From contig JACKOM010000013.1 of NCBI GenBank assembly GCA_024234265.1, forward strand, positions 1 to 64,000: DNA of 64,000 nucleotides, given 5' to 3'. Shown here piece after piece: positions 16,290 to 25,519 of this stretch. This stretch comes from Oceanospirillaceae bacterium (lineage in GTDB: Bacteria; Pseudomonadota; Gammaproteobacteria; Pseudomonadales; Oceanobacteraceae). Each line of letters begins with the position of its first letter. The first letter of the stretch is position 1. The notes under the pieces are model-generated. The model had not been told where the DNA came from and ran no database searches. It saw only the letters and a list, made by a program, of their open reading frames with translations. The translations under genes were made by a program, and so were the position numbers.

Positions 16290-16814
16290 ATGGACGTCAC
16301 GAATTATAATGAGCTGATAAATTCAAGTTTGGATAAAGACTTTGAATTTCTGTTTGCGGTGGAATCTCCGCCTGCTTCTGGAGAAATTGAAGCATTTGAG
16401 AGGGAAATTGGGTGTTCACTTCCTGAGGACTTTAAGGTTTTAATATCCAGCTATTTGAATGGTTTCTATGCCGAGGCAAAGGAAGAGGTTTGGCCGCGGA
16501 AGCAAGGCGGAGCATATTGGATGTTCCAGTATGCGTTGGTCGTGTATGGTCTAGATGCGGGGTTGCCGGATTGGGTCAATCTTAGAGCTCAAGTGAAGAC
16601 ATTCAGACAAAACACCGATACTGATTTGACGCCATTTATGAGAACAATCGCTAGTAGAGAACCATATTGCTTTACGAGAACAGGCAATATTGTCAAATGG
16701 AGCGTTGATCGTGAAAGTCCAGAATGTATAGATATGGCGTTTTTCGATGTATTTAAACTAGAGTTGTCCAACATACAAAAATTAAAGCAAAAAGTAGTGA
16801 CTGATAAAATATGA
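16290..16814 (+). CDS. SMI1/KNR4 (SUKH) family protein in a cassette
   Basis: A 174-residue soluble protein. Residues about 25-60 (PPASGEIEAFEREIGCSLPE, then DFKVLISSYLNGF) match the SUKH signature: the helix leading to a LPEDF/K-x-LL turn. SUKH proteins often act as immunity proteins against polymorphic nuclease or deaminase toxins. No toxin gene is adjacent, so here it may protect against toxins delivered by competitors; that role is inference. It lies as a complete cassette between attC1 and attC2, with AAAGGTAGG ahead of the ATG. Low GC content compared with chromosomal genes. Confidence 0.78.
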   Translation: MDVTNYNELINSSLDKDFEFLFAVESPPASGEIEAFEREIGCSLPEDFKVLISSYLNGFYAEAKEEVWPRKQGGAYWMFQYALVVYGLDAGLPDWVNLRAQVKTFRQNTDTDLTPFMRTIASREPYCFTRTGNIVKWSVDRESPECIDMAFFDVFKLELSNIQKLKQKVVTDKI

Positions 16815-16821
16815 GTGGTAC

Positions 16822-16861
16822 GCATAACAAGGAGCTGTACTCGGACCAAACTGCGTTATGC
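16822..16861 (+). repeat. attC site 2, unusually short
   Basis: GCATAAC (16822-16828) and GTTATGC (16855-16861) are perfect inverted cores. Only 26 bases lie between them, with a GAG-CTGTA-CTC mini-hairpin. At 40 bp it is below the usual 57-bp minimum, so it may be a contracted or inactive site. Confidence 0.6.
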
Positions 16862-16872
16862 ATAATGTTGCT

Positions 16873-17409
16873 ATGAGAAAGTTTAATTTCATACTCTTCG
16901 CAGCGGTAATTTTCATTATCGCGTTTAACTGGATAGGGTGGCCTTATCAGATTCGATTTAACTATCCGCCATTAAACGGATTTATCTTTGCACTGTTGTG
17001 TATTTTGTTTCCTTTAAGCATGTTCCTTGCAGCTATATCTGTTCGCAATAAATCGATAAAAATCGCCGGCGCGGTTTTATCTATATTTCTTTCGTTACCA
17101 TTAGGTTTTTTAGCATTATTTGCCTGTTTTGATGCCAAGTTGATAATGGAAGAGGGATCGGACAATAGTATGCAGTTATTAGATCAAGCGTCCATACCAT
17201 CGGGTACGTTCAGGCTTTATCGTACTGATTGCGGTGCAACATGTTCTTTTGGTCTATTGCTAAGAAAGGAGATTGATACTCCAATCGGTATTAAGCTTGT
17301 TCGCACTGAATGGTCAATATACAAGCAAAGTGAGGCCGGTTTAGAGGTAGTAGAAAATTCTTTGCGAATTGTTAATGGCGGCGAAACCTACTATGAATTG
17401 CAAAAGTAA
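16873..17409 (+). CDS. Cassette-borne membrane protein
   Basis: A 178-residue protein with about three hydrophobic segments in the first 85 residues (NFILFAAVIFIIAFNWIGW; GFIFALLCILFPLSMFLAAI; IAGAVLSIFLSLPLGFLALF), then a soluble C-terminal domain with Cys residues (YRTDCGATCSFGLLLRKEID). The architecture is a membrane anchor with a C-terminal domain of unknown function. I start it at ATG 16873; the earlier ATG at 16858 is part of the attC2 core. It ends one base before a partial attC. AT-rich codon use supports acquisition as a cassette. The family is not recognised. Confidence 0.6.
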   Translation: MRKFNFILFAAVIFIIAFNWIGWPYQIRFNYPPLNGFIFALLCILFPLSMFLAAISVRNKSIKIAGAVLSIFLSLPLGFLALFACFDAKLIMEEGSDNSMQLLDQASIPSGTFRLYRTDCGATCSFGLLLRKEIDTPIGIKLVRTEWSIYKQSEAGLEVVENSLRIVNGGETYYELQK

Positions 17410-17410
17410 T

Positions 17411-17431
17411 GCATAACAAGTGCGTGCACGT
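17411..17431 (+). repeat. Truncated attC half-site 3 (right end of array 1)
   Basis: GCATAACAAGTGCGTGCACG is the left arm of an attC, but no matching GTTATGC right arm follows. The same truncated end, ATAACAAGCGCGTGCACG, terminates array 2 at 35041-35058. Confidence 0.6.
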
Positions 17432-17502
17432 GACCTTTGATATTCGTGGCTTAAAAGTCTGTTGTTTTGTCATCAAATACACGGGTTTTATTAGGTATTA
17501 CA

Positions 17503-17760
17503 ATGAATGAATTTTGTAATTCAGGATATTCTTGCGAAGATTGGTATGTTTTAAAAGATGCCGTTCTGCGAGCGGGCATGAAAGATGCCCATGGGAAGAT
17601 TGAGATTTTTGATAATCTACCTCCATTATTAAGAAGATCGGAGATAGGGGATTTAATATATCAGGCAGTTTATCTCGGTCACAAAAAGGCAGCAGATAAA
17701 GCTGCAAAGATATTGACCTGTGGTAGTGAACAGAGCTGGCTGATATTGGAGAAAAGTTAG
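17503..17760 (+). CDS. Hypothetical small protein
   Basis: An 85-residue soluble protein from ATG 17503 (MNEFCNSGYSCEDWYVLKDA), with AGGT eight bases ahead. The C-terminal half (IGDLIYQAVYLGHKKAADKA) looks helical. It lies just past the truncated attC, so it may be the remains of a cassette or old accessory DNA. Low GC content resembles the cassettes. No family recognised. Confidence 0.5.
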   Translation: MNEFCNSGYSCEDWYVLKDAVLRAGMKDAHGKIEIFDNLPPLLRRSEIGDLIYQAVYLGHKKAADKAAKILTCGSEQSWLILEKS

Positions 17761-17831
17761 TTTTGAATATATAAATTTATAATTTATTAATACTGCTGCA
17801 TAAAAACTTTACGATATATCAAGGATGTAAT

Positions 17832-18479
17832 GTGAAAATTAGAATTTCAATTTTATTGTTGGTGCTTGTTGTTGCTGGTTGCCGGTCTACGTTGTCTCCG
17901 AAGCCTGTTGTTCCACCTAACGGTGGGGCTGCAATAGTTGTTGGTGGTAACGGGTGGCGGTTTTCAGGTGTTGAAAGATCAGGAATGGAATCATTCGAAG
18001 TTGGTTATCCTCAGGCAGAAGAAACTGAACGTTTGAAAGTGATTAATGCCGATTTTATCCTGGCCAATGCATATGGTAAGCGGTCGCAAATAATTTACTC
18101 ATTCGATGTTAATGTGAAAAACATCCCCCAGGATCGTGTATACACAAGAGTCATTCTTGAAAATCCCGCTGATTCAGCCTTGCCCATAGTGTACGAACAT
18201 CATTTTAATAAAAATGAGCGTTTAATACAGGTCATACATGGGCCGCTTAATAATGTTGTGATGCACAAAAAGTACACAATCAAACTTCAGTTGTTTGAAG
18301 ATGCTGAAAGAACAAAGCTAATAGATGAGGTTGCGCAAGTAGTGGTTTCTTCGTTAGATAATACGAGCGGCTGTGTTGAATTATCCTCTGATTATAAGAA
18401 AATTTATTTTGAAGGAACTAAGGACCCTAAGGGTAATGTGATTCCAATAGATAAACTCATGATTTGGTGTGCTCTCTAA
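17832..18479 (+). CDS. Putative lipoprotein, hypothetical
   Basis: A 215-residue protein with a lipoprotein signal (MKIRISILLLVLVVAGCRS; lipobox VAGC, Cys 17), so it should be anchored in the outer or inner membrane. The mature part starts with a Pro-rich linker and then a likely beta-sandwich region (IIYSFDVNVKNIPQDRVYTR; KYTIKLQLFEDAERTKLIDE). GTG start at 17832 with AAGGA seven bases ahead. It is followed by a strong terminator. I do not recognise the family. AT-rich composition links it to the accessory island. Confidence 0.65.
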   Translation: MKIRISILLLVLVVAGCRSTLSPKPVVPPNGGAAIVVGGNGWRFSGVERSGMESFEVGYPQAEETERLKVINADFILANAYGKRSQIIYSFDVNVKNIPQDRVYTRVILENPADSALPIVYEHHFNKNERLIQVIHGPLNNVVMHKKYTIKLQLFEDAERTKLIDEVAQVVVSSLDNTSGCVELSSDYKKIYFEGTKDPKGNVIPIDKLMIWCAL

Positions 18480-18540
18480 GATTGTTGCTTTGCTCTGGTT
18501 GAAATCAACACTGAGCATCTTGATATGCCACCCAACAAAA

Positions 18541-18576
18541 AGCCCTGAATAAACAGCATTTATTCAGGGCTTTTTT
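18541..18576. terminator. Terminator after lipoprotein gene
   Basis: GCCCTGAATAAA (18542-18553), loop CAGCA, TTTATTCAGGGC (18559-18570), then T6. The stem sequence is nearly the same as that of the hisA terminator at 11387. Confidence 0.92.
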
Positions 18577-18618
18577 GTTATCTCGATTGATTACCAGATC
18601 AGCGGTCTGCTTTTCTGT

Positions 18619-19065
18619 TTAATTACCCAGCATTTTGCGCAGGGACGGTATATGCGCTGTGCCGATATCTTCAATCTGCCAGCAGCCGCCATTTTTTTGC
18701 AGGCTGAACTGCGCAGTTAAATTCAGAGGCTCAACTTCTTCACCCAGAAACAGGTAATTAACCTCTACCTGGCTGCCATTGAGTTTGCTGCTGATAATTT
18801 TGCTGATTTCGCCATCCTGGCCGTTACCCCACAGGGATGACTGGATTTTGCAGTGCTGGCAGGCATTGTCTTTTGCCAGCAGCTGGCTGAGGGATGCACT
18901 GCTGATGTCCTGGAATATGGCCGGGTAAAGGGGGAATTCGGCATATTTCAGTAATACATCCTGGGCGGCAGCCGGGGCGTCTGGCCCAAGGCAATACTGC
19001 GCATTAGCTGACTGGTGGAAACTACATACTGCTGCCAGTAGTGCCGCTGCATAGATTTTGCTCAT
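18619..19065 (-). CDS. Secreted hypothetical protein
   Basis: A 148-residue protein with a Sec signal (MSKIYAAALLAAVCSFHQSA ending NAQ). The mature part contains a CQHC motif and further Cys residues, suggesting disulfide bonds in the periplasm. The C-terminus resembles a small cone-like domain (EVNYLFLGEEVEPLNLTAQF; GCWQIEDIGT), a pattern seen in DUF4440/NTF2-like secreted proteins, but I do not assign it. It lies 24 bp downstream of the large zincin gene? No: it follows that gene's start-distal end on the same strand, so it may be the last gene of that transcript. Confidence 0.6.
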   Translation of the reverse strand: MSKIYAAALLAAVCSFHQSANAQYCLGPDAPAAAQDVLLKYAEFPLYPAIFQDISSASLSQLLAKDNACQHCKIQSSLWGNGQDGEISKIISSKLNGSQVEVNYLFLGEEVEPLNLTAQFSLQKNGGCWQIEDIGTAHIPSLRKMLGN

Positions 19066-19089
19066 GGTTCACTCCCTCCGCCGGAGTAT

Positions 19090-22000
19090 TCAGTATTGCT
19101 GGTTTTTACGTCTGCGCCACATCAGCGGCAGGGCGCATAATAATAGGTACGATAGTACCGCTCCACCTTTTTTCACCCCGGCATTCACTGTGGTGACCAC
19201 GGTCACAGAAGTGCTGCTGTTGACCTTGACCATGCTGATGGCAAATTCCTTATCTGCTGTCACACCGCTCAGGCTGAGGGTTGCGGTGGCGGTTTGGCTG
19301 TGGCTGACGGTGAGGCTGGCCGGTGTCTGGCTGTTGAGATCAAGCTGTTTGCTGAAGCTGGCCTGGGTGGCGGATTGCACATCCACCGTCACGCTGAGTT
19401 GCTGGCCACCCTGCAGGGTGATTTTGACCAGCGGGGCTTCCTGTTCAAAATCTAGTCCGCCGTTGCCGGTAATAGTGCCGCTGATGGTGATGGGCAGGGT
19501 GCTTTCTGTGAGTGTGACGGTGACATCGTTGTTGCTGCCATCCAGGGTGAATTCAGCATCGGTGTAACCTTCCGCGCTGGCGGTGCCGCTGATGCTGACC
19601 CCGGCGGGCAGGTTGAGGCTGAATTCCCCGTTGCCGCTTTCGGCACTCAGTTCCACACCCAGGTCCGTCAGCAGGCTGCTGCTTTGTAATACCAGGCTGC
19701 CGGCGAGGGCGCTGTTGGTGGCATCCTTAAGGTACAGGCTGTAACCCAGTGCCGGGTAAACTGGTACGTTATCCAGGCTGATGGTGCCGTAGGCGCTGCT
19801 GTCGGCGCTTAAATCAACACTGCTCTGGGTTGCGGTGCTGACGGCCAGCCACGCAGTGGCGCGGTTGAAGGTCACGGCATTATTGGCGGCGCTGGCGGTG
19901 GTGATGCTATTACCCAGGGCATCTTCAAAGCCCACTATGCTGTCGCTGCTGCTCAGGTCAAACACTGTGCCGGCGCTGCCCCCTTCGATATCCAGCTGGT
20001 AGAGGCTTTCGCCACTTAACAGGGCGGCATGGTTGAGGCTTAAACGTACGGGGCGTAGCAGGTCAAACGTGGTGGTGATGCTGGCATTCGCATCATAAAT
20101 GCTCAGGGTGTAGGTGCCGGCAAACTGGCCGCTGCTGGGCATGGCCAGGGTAAAGGTGCTGCCGGATACGCTGATTAAATCGCTGACCACCTGGCCATCG
20201 AGTTCTGCGCTGATGCTGTACTGGCCGCTGTTGTTACTCAGGGTGAAGGCGTAATCCTGCAGATCAATGCTGCTGCCACTGCTCACCGGGTTGCCGTTGT
20301 GGCTTAAGGTCAGGGAATAACTGCCGCTCAGGCTGACGGTGAAACTCACGCTGGCGGTGGCACTGGATGTATCCGTCACCGTCAGGTTCACCGTGCCGCC
20401 GCTGAAGCTGGCATCTGTGCTCAGGTTTAATGCGCCGCCGCTGATGGGGCAGAGCAGGTGGGTGGAACAGGTGGCGCTGTAGGTCAGGCTGTCACCGTCC
20501 ACATCACTGCCGTAACTGGCGAGGGTCAGGCTCAGGCTGTCGCTGACATCCATGCTCTGGGTGCCGGGGTTGCTGAGTGTGGGCGCATCGTTCACGGCAT
20601 TGACCGTCAGGCTGAAGGTGGTACTGGTACTGCCGCCGTTGCCATCACTCACACCCACACCGACTGTGCGGTTGCCGTTGAAGTTGGCATCCGGGGTTAA
20701 GGTCAGACTGGTGCCCGACAGGGAGCAGCTGATATTGCTGGGGCAACTGCTGACGCTGTAGGTCAGGCTGTCGCCATCCACATCCGTAGCCGTGCCGGCA
20801 AGGGATACGACTTTGGCGGTATCTTCATTGGTGCTTTGCGCGCTGATGCTGCTAAACACCGGCGCATCGTTCACGGCATTGACCGTCAGGCTGAAGGTAG
20901 TACTTGCACTGCCGCCGTTGCCATCACTTACACCAACACCGACTGTGCGGCTGCCGTTGAAGTTGGCATCCGGGGTTAAGGTCAGGCTGGTGCCCGACAG
21001 GGAGCAACTGATATTGCTGGGGCAACTGCTCACGCTGTAGGTCAGGCCATCGCCGTCCACATCCGTGGCGCTGCCGGCAAGGGAAACGACCTTGGCGGTG
21101 TCCTCATTGGTGCTTTGCGCGCTGATGCTGCCAAACACGGGCGCATCGTTCACGCTGTTCACCGTGAGGGTGAAAATTTCCCCATCTTTACCACCGTTGC
21201 CGTCTTTGACCTGCACCATGATAGTCGCAACACCGTGGTAATTGTCGTCAGGTGTTAACGTCAGGCTATTTCCCGAGATGCTACATAGCAAATCATCTGA
21301 GCAGCTACTGACTTTATAAGTAAGGTTGTCGCCATCAGCATCTGTTGCGGAAAGAGTGATAACAATTGCGGTGTCTTCATCTGTGCTCTGATTTCCAATA
21401 TTGAGAAGCACTGGTGCGGCATTAGGGCCACTTGAGTCTGGTGTGACCGTCCAGCCAATATCTTTGAGCACATACAGGGCGAGGCCAAGGCTATCGAGGT
21501 ACTCAGTGTATTGTGGTTCCATCAGCTCGTTGGGGCTGGCGGTGGTATTAAAGTGGGAAACCGAGCTGCCACTTTCAATCGTGCCGGGGGCGTACATTTG
21601 CATGCGGTCACCGCTGGTGAAGGTGCCGGAACTGTCGGCATCTCGGAAACCAGCGGTGAGAGCCGCACCACCGCTTAAGGCAGCGGCAGCGTTGTTGGTA
21701 TAGGTGCCGTTCCATAACAGACCGGTGCTGCTGATGGCGGAGCTGGCACGCTGGGCATCGCTTAAACCGGGCCAGGCGGCAGCTGCACTTTGTGAATACA
21801 AAAAGTTGGAGAATATATCGTCAATCCCGCTGGTTTTGGCCCCGGTAGTAGGGTTTACCAAACTGGCAAAACCCAGGCCGTGGGTCATTTCATGCAGCAG
21901 AACGGTGAAAAACCCAATGTAGTTTGAGGGCGGTGTATCAAAGCCGTAGTACCAGCCGTTGCTGCTCTGCAAACAGCCTGTGGTACCGATATCGGAGTTG

Positions 22001-22512
22001 AATTGCGAGGTGATGTCGCTGATGGCACCACTGTAATCGCTGCCGGAAATCGCATTAAACAGGCCTACGGGGTAGAAAGTATTGGCAATAAAACCAGAAG
22101 GTGCGGGGGAACCATAAGCTGTGTTGGTGCTGGCTCCGGCACTGCCCAAAACGGCTGCAGTAGCATCGCAATAAAGATAATCCTGCCCGACGTAGTAGGG
22201 ATCATTTGTTTTTGGTAAGAACTTGGCGTCGATAATGATAGTGACCGGAGAATAAACCTGATCGGCAATAATCTGTGCGGCGGCTATATAGGCATTTTTA
22301 CGTTGCTGGCCCACCGTGGTGCCGCTGTTGCCACCCACGGCGCTGATGGCGGTGGCATCGGTAAAACCGCTGTTGAAGTTGATCTGAATGGTGGAACGGG
22401 TGCCACTGACGGTGTCGGCCTGTACCAAGGGGCTTAACAGAAAACCCAGCAGTGTCGCATGCAACAGGGCGGATAATCGTGTGCCATAAAACCGCGGGGA
22501 TAGGTAACGCAT
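19090..22512 (-). CDS. Large secreted zincin-like protein with cadherin-like repeats and sorting tail
   Basis: A 1140-residue protein. I start at ATG 22512 (MRYLSPRFYGTRL), with GGAGG five bases ahead. A signal peptide ends near VQA. The first 380 residues are a zincin-like domain with LLHEMTHGLGFASL (HExxHxxGxxS). Then come four roughly 93-residue Ig/cadherin-like repeats ending in VNDAP (for example DEDTAIVITLSATDADGD), further beta domains, and a C-terminal Gly-Gly, hydrophobic stretch and Arg cluster (KKGGAVLSYLLLCALPLMWR) of the GlyGly-CTERM type. That tail predicts rhombosortase processing and type II secretion. A third zinc ligand is not obvious, so peptidase activity is likely but not proven. 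Confidence 0.78.
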   Translation of the reverse strand: MRYLSPRFYGTRLSALLHATLLGFLLSPLVQADTVSGTRSTIQINFNSGFTDATAISAVGGNSGTTVGQQRKNAYIAAAQIIADQVYSPVTIIIDAKFLPKTNDPYYVGQDYLYCDATAAVLGSAGASTNTAYGSPAPSGFIANTFYPVGLFNAISGSDYSGAISDITSQFNSDIGTTGCLQSSNGWYYGFDTPPSNYIGFFTVLLHEMTHGLGFASLVNPTTGAKTSGIDDIFSNFLYSQSAAAAWPGLSDAQRASSAISSTGLLWNGTYTNNAAAALSGGAALTAGFRDADSSGTFTSGDRMQMYAPGTIESGSSVSHFNTTASPNELMEPQYTEYLDSLGLALYVLKDIGWTVTPDSSGPNAAPVLLNIGNQSTDEDTAIVITLSATDADGDNLTYKVSSCSDDLLCSISGNSLTLTPDDNYHGVATIMVQVKDGNGGKDGEIFTLTVNSVNDAPVFGSISAQSTNEDTAKVVSLAGSATDVDGDGLTYSVSSCPSNISCSLSGTSLTLTPDANFNGSRTVGVGVSDGNGGSASTTFSLTVNAVNDAPVFSSISAQSTNEDTAKVVSLAGTATDVDGDSLTYSVSSCPSNISCSLSGTSLTLTPDANFNGNRTVGVGVSDGNGGSTSTTFSLTVNAVNDAPTLSNPGTQSMDVSDSLSLTLASYGSDVDGDSLTYSATCSTHLLCPISGGALNLSTDASFSGGTVNLTVTDTSSATASVSFTVSLSGSYSLTLSHNGNPVSSGSSIDLQDYAFTLSNNSGQYSISAELDGQVVSDLISVSGSTFTLAMPSSGQFAGTYTLSIYDANASITTTFDLLRPVRLSLNHAALLSGESLYQLDIEGGSAGTVFDLSSSDSIVGFEDALGNSITTASAANNAVTFNRATAWLAVSTATQSSVDLSADSSAYGTISLDNVPVYPALGYSLYLKDATNSALAGSLVLQSSSLLTDLGVELSAESGNGEFSLNLPAGVSISGTASAEGYTDAEFTLDGSNNDVTVTLTESTLPITISGTITGNGGLDFEQEAPLVKITLQGGQQLSVTVDVQSATQASFSKQLDLNSQTPASLTVSHSQTATATLSLSGVTADKEFAISMVKVNSSTSVTVVTTVNAGVKKGGAVLSYLLLCALPLMWRRRKNQQY
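20582..21139 (-). repeat. Two near-identical 279-bp tandem units inside the zincin gene
   Basis: The phrase GGCGCATCG recurs at 20582, 20861 and 21140, exactly 279 bp apart (93 codons). The two full units between them differ at only a few bases and encode NEDTAKVVSLAG..SCPSNISCSL..LTPDANFNG. A more diverged unit follows on the N-terminal side. Confidence 0.9.
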
Positions 22513-22684
22513 AGTGCCTCCGGTACGACGCAAAACGCCGGCAACTGGCAGCGCCAGTTCTAGAGACACTATAGAAGCTGGTCAAATGATAACCAGCCGA
22601 GAAATGCGGAGATTTGTGAGTATTTGTTAACCTGAACAGGCTTATATGTCGGGTGTTTTGCGTGAAAATCCTGGCGCGGCCAAT

Positions 22685-22715
22685 AAAAAAAGGATGCATT
22701 TAGCATCCTTTTTTT
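22685..22715. terminator. Terminator between the two large secreted-protein genes
   Basis: GGATGC-ATTTA-GCATCC (22692-22708) with A7 before and T7 after. On the minus strand it terminates the upstream gene at 22742, separating the two paralogues into different transcripts. Confidence 0.88.
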
Positions 22716-22741
22716 ATGGTCAGGGAATGATTAAACCCCAT

Positions 22742-25519
22742 TCACATCCGGCGGCGGCCCAGCAGGGGCAGCCCCAGCAATAGCATCAACCAATGCAGGC
22801 TGCTGGCCTGTGGGTCAAGGTTTACGGCTTCTTCAGGCGTAGGTTGCAGGGTTACCGTGCGGGTCAGGCTGGTCACATTGCTGTCGATGCTGATGCTCTG
22901 GCTTTGCATGCCCGTGGCACTGATATCGAGGCGCACAGGGGTTTCCTGGTTAAGGTCGAGGGTTTCGTTGACCACTAATTCGCCGCCTTCAATGCTGATG
23001 GCCAGGGCACGGCTTTCGCCACCCTGCAGGGTCAGAACCACGCTGCTGCCGGCTACCGTCAGGGCGCTGGCGGCTTTAATGCGCAGGTTTATGTTCATGT
23101 CCACCGCCGGAATGCCCAGCAACATGCTGGTGGCCGGAGCGTTGGCTTCAAAATCCACCGCTTTGGTGACATAACCCGTGGCGCTGACCCGGGCGCGGTA
23201 GGTGTGGCCATCATCGGGTAAGGCAAAACTGAAATGGCCTGTATTGTCGGCGCTGTAATTCAGGGGCAGGTCGAAGGCCGTAACGTTATCGTCGCTCATC
23301 AATACCAGGCTGGCATCGCTGATGGTGCTGCCATCTTCGGCACTCACATCCAGGCTTTGTGGACGGGTGGGGATAATATCCAGTGTCTTACTGCCGTCGG
23401 CATTGGCACTGCTGGCGCTGATCGTGCTGCTATCGGCCACTGTGATGGCAGCGGCCTGCAGGGTAAAGGTGGCGGCATTGAATTCGGAGTTGCCGTCGGC
23501 TGTGGCTACCAGGGCACTGCTTTCACCGCTGTTAGGGTTGAGCAGGTTGTTGTTGCTGGTGCTGAGGGTAATGGCCTCACCGGCCATGCCACCTTCCACT
23601 TTTAAGGTACCCGCGCTGCCTGCCATATAACGGCTGGCGTTGAAGTTCATACGCAAGGGACGGTATGCCGTAAAGCTAGTGGTATTACCATATTTGCTAT
23701 CGCGGATGGTGACAGTGTAGGTACCGGCAAATGCGCCTGTTTTGGGCAAGCTGAAGGTGTAGGTGCTGATGTTATTCAGGGTTGTGGTGGTGATTGCACT
23801 TACTGGGCTGTCATTGAGGGTTGCGCTGAAGCTGTATTTACCGCTGCTGCCACTGACATCCAGCACAATGTCATTCAGGCCCGCCTCAAGCACGCCGTTT
23901 GTAAGGGTATTGTTAAGCACCACGGGGGTGAATACATCAATGCTTAATCCTGGAGGTGGCAGGCGATTATAAGTAATCCCATTGTCAGAGCAGTCATTTA
24001 CATCCCGCACTTCGAGCTGGATGCTGCCATCGGCCAGCAGGCCGCTTAAGGTCAGCTGGTTGCCGCTGATACTGGCTGCGCTGGCGATGGCGCTGGTATC
24101 ACTTACGATGCAAAAATACAGGCTGTTTTGTTCTATATCGGTGCCGTACAGGGTAATGGTGCGGTCGCTGCCGGTTTCCCCGCTGTAACTGGTATTTTTA
24201 CCCATGTTCCAGGTGGGTACATCGTTCACCGCATCAAATGAAATCAGCAGGGTTTTATCGGTATAACCAAAATGCCCGTCGCTGATACGGACTTTCACCT
24301 GTTTATCGCTTTCAGATTTGTTGGCCGGTGGGGTGACGTTTAATTCGTTGCCGTTAAATGCACAGGTATAAAGGGCGGGGCATTCGCGCACATCGTAATA
24401 GATTTTTTCAAAGCCGTTGGCGGTATCCGCGTCGCTGACACTCAGGGCCAGTTTGAAAATGGTATCTTCCGCGCCGCGAAGGTTATCTTCATTGGTGATG
24501 GCATTTAATACCGGCACTGTGTTGCTGTAGGCGGCGGTGCTCCAGCCTAAGTCCTGCAACATATATATGCCGAGACCTAACAGATCAGTGCTGAAGGGGG
24601 CGGTGCTGCCTGCGGCGAGTAATTGGCTGGCGGCAAGATCGCTGTGCAGGTGATTCACCTGGCTGTCACCTGAGCTGCTGGCATGCAGCATCAGTTTGCC
24701 GTTATTCAGGCCATTGCCGCCTGCGGCGGCACTATTAGCGGCACCACCCTGCCAGAGCAGGCCGCTGCCACTGTTAATGGCGCTGAGGCGATCGGCGGGT
24801 GACATATAACGCAGCAGGTTACCGCTGGCATCACTCAGCAATGTGCTGAAAATATCGATGCGCTCTGAGGTGGCGCTGGTCTCGCTGCTTTCGCGGCGGT
24901 CGAATTTGCCATCGCTGGTATCTAAAAGGCTGGCGAGGCCAAGGGCGTGGCTGAGTTCATGTACGGCGGTTTGCAGCAGGCTGATTTGCCCGGCAGGGGC
25001 GGCATCAAAACCGTAATACCAGCTCGCCGCCGGTAAACAACCCGCGCTGCCAAGGTTCGTGTTGAAACTGGCATTGATTGCGCCGCTGCCATTACCGCCT
25101 AGCGCAGCATACAGGGGGGATGGGTAATAGGTGTTGGCCAGCAGTTTTTCGTTCACCTCGGTATCACCGGGTTTAATCCAGGCACTGGGTGCTGCACTGC
25201 CCAGTTCTGCTTCAGTTTCAGTACAGGCGAGGCTATCGCTGAAGGCCAGACTGATGGAGGTGCTGTTTGTGCCCTGCAGGTGGGCTGCTAAATAACGGGC
25301 CGCGGCTATAAACACTTCTTTGCGCTGTTCACCTAATTTGCTGGCTGGGTTGCCCCCCACGGGGCTGACCGCCGTGGTGGAATCAAAACCGGTACCAAAC
25401 GCCAGGCTGAAGGTGATTTTGGCACCGTTCACAGTAGCGTTAGAGGTGGTTGTGGCAGCGTGGGCCGGCAGCCATGCGGCGGCCACTAAACAGGGCAGAA
25501 GTTGTTTAAGGTTTTTCAT
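22742..25519 (-). CDS. Large secreted zincin-like protein, paralogue
   Basis: A 925-residue paralogue of the neighbouring 1140-residue protein. A signal peptide (MKNLKQLLPCLVAAAWLPAH ending AHA) is followed by the same type of N-terminal domain: FGTGFDSTTAVSPVGGNPAS, then AVHELSHALGLASLLDTSDG (HExxHxxG). Fewer cadherin-like repeats follow, and the tail is SSLHWLMLLLGLPLLGRRRM, hydrophobic then Arg, similar to a GlyGly-CTERM but with Ser-Ser instead of Gly-Gly. Start at 25519 rather than 25537, because signal peptide and coupling to the upstream gene fit. It overlaps the gene at 25506-25934 by 14 bp, so translation is probably coupled. Confidence 0.76.
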   Translation of the reverse strand: MKNLKQLLPCLVAAAWLPAHAATTTSNATVNGAKITFSLAFGTGFDSTTAVSPVGGNPASKLGEQRKEVFIAAARYLAAHLQGTNSTSISLAFSDSLACTETEAELGSAAPSAWIKPGDTEVNEKLLANTYYPSPLYAALGGNGSGAINASFNTNLGSAGCLPAASWYYGFDAAPAGQISLLQTAVHELSHALGLASLLDTSDGKFDRRESSETSATSERIDIFSTLLSDASGNLLRYMSPADRLSAINSGSGLLWQGGAANSAAAGGNGLNNGKLMLHASSSGDSQVNHLHSDLAASQLLAAGSTAPFSTDLLGLGIYMLQDLGWSTAAYSNTVPVLNAITNEDNLRGAEDTIFKLALSVSDADTANGFEKIYYDVRECPALYTCAFNGNELNVTPPANKSESDKQVKVRISDGHFGYTDKTLLISFDAVNDVPTWNMGKNTSYSGETGSDRTITLYGTDIEQNSLYFCIVSDTSAIASAASISGNQLTLSGLLADGSIQLEVRDVNDCSDNGITYNRLPPPGLSIDVFTPVVLNNTLTNGVLEAGLNDIVLDVSGSSGKYSFSATLNDSPVSAITTTTLNNISTYTFSLPKTGAFAGTYTVTIRDSKYGNTTSFTAYRPLRMNFNASRYMAGSAGTLKVEGGMAGEAITLSTSNNNLLNPNSGESSALVATADGNSEFNAATFTLQAAAITVADSSTISASSANADGSKTLDIIPTRPQSLDVSAEDGSTISDASLVLMSDDNVTAFDLPLNYSADNTGHFSFALPDDGHTYRARVSATGYVTKAVDFEANAPATSMLLGIPAVDMNINLRIKAASALTVAGSSVVLTLQGGESRALAISIEGGELVVNETLDLNQETPVRLDISATGMQSQSISIDSNVTSLTRTVTLQPTPEEAVNLDPQASSLHWLMLLLGLPLLGRRRM

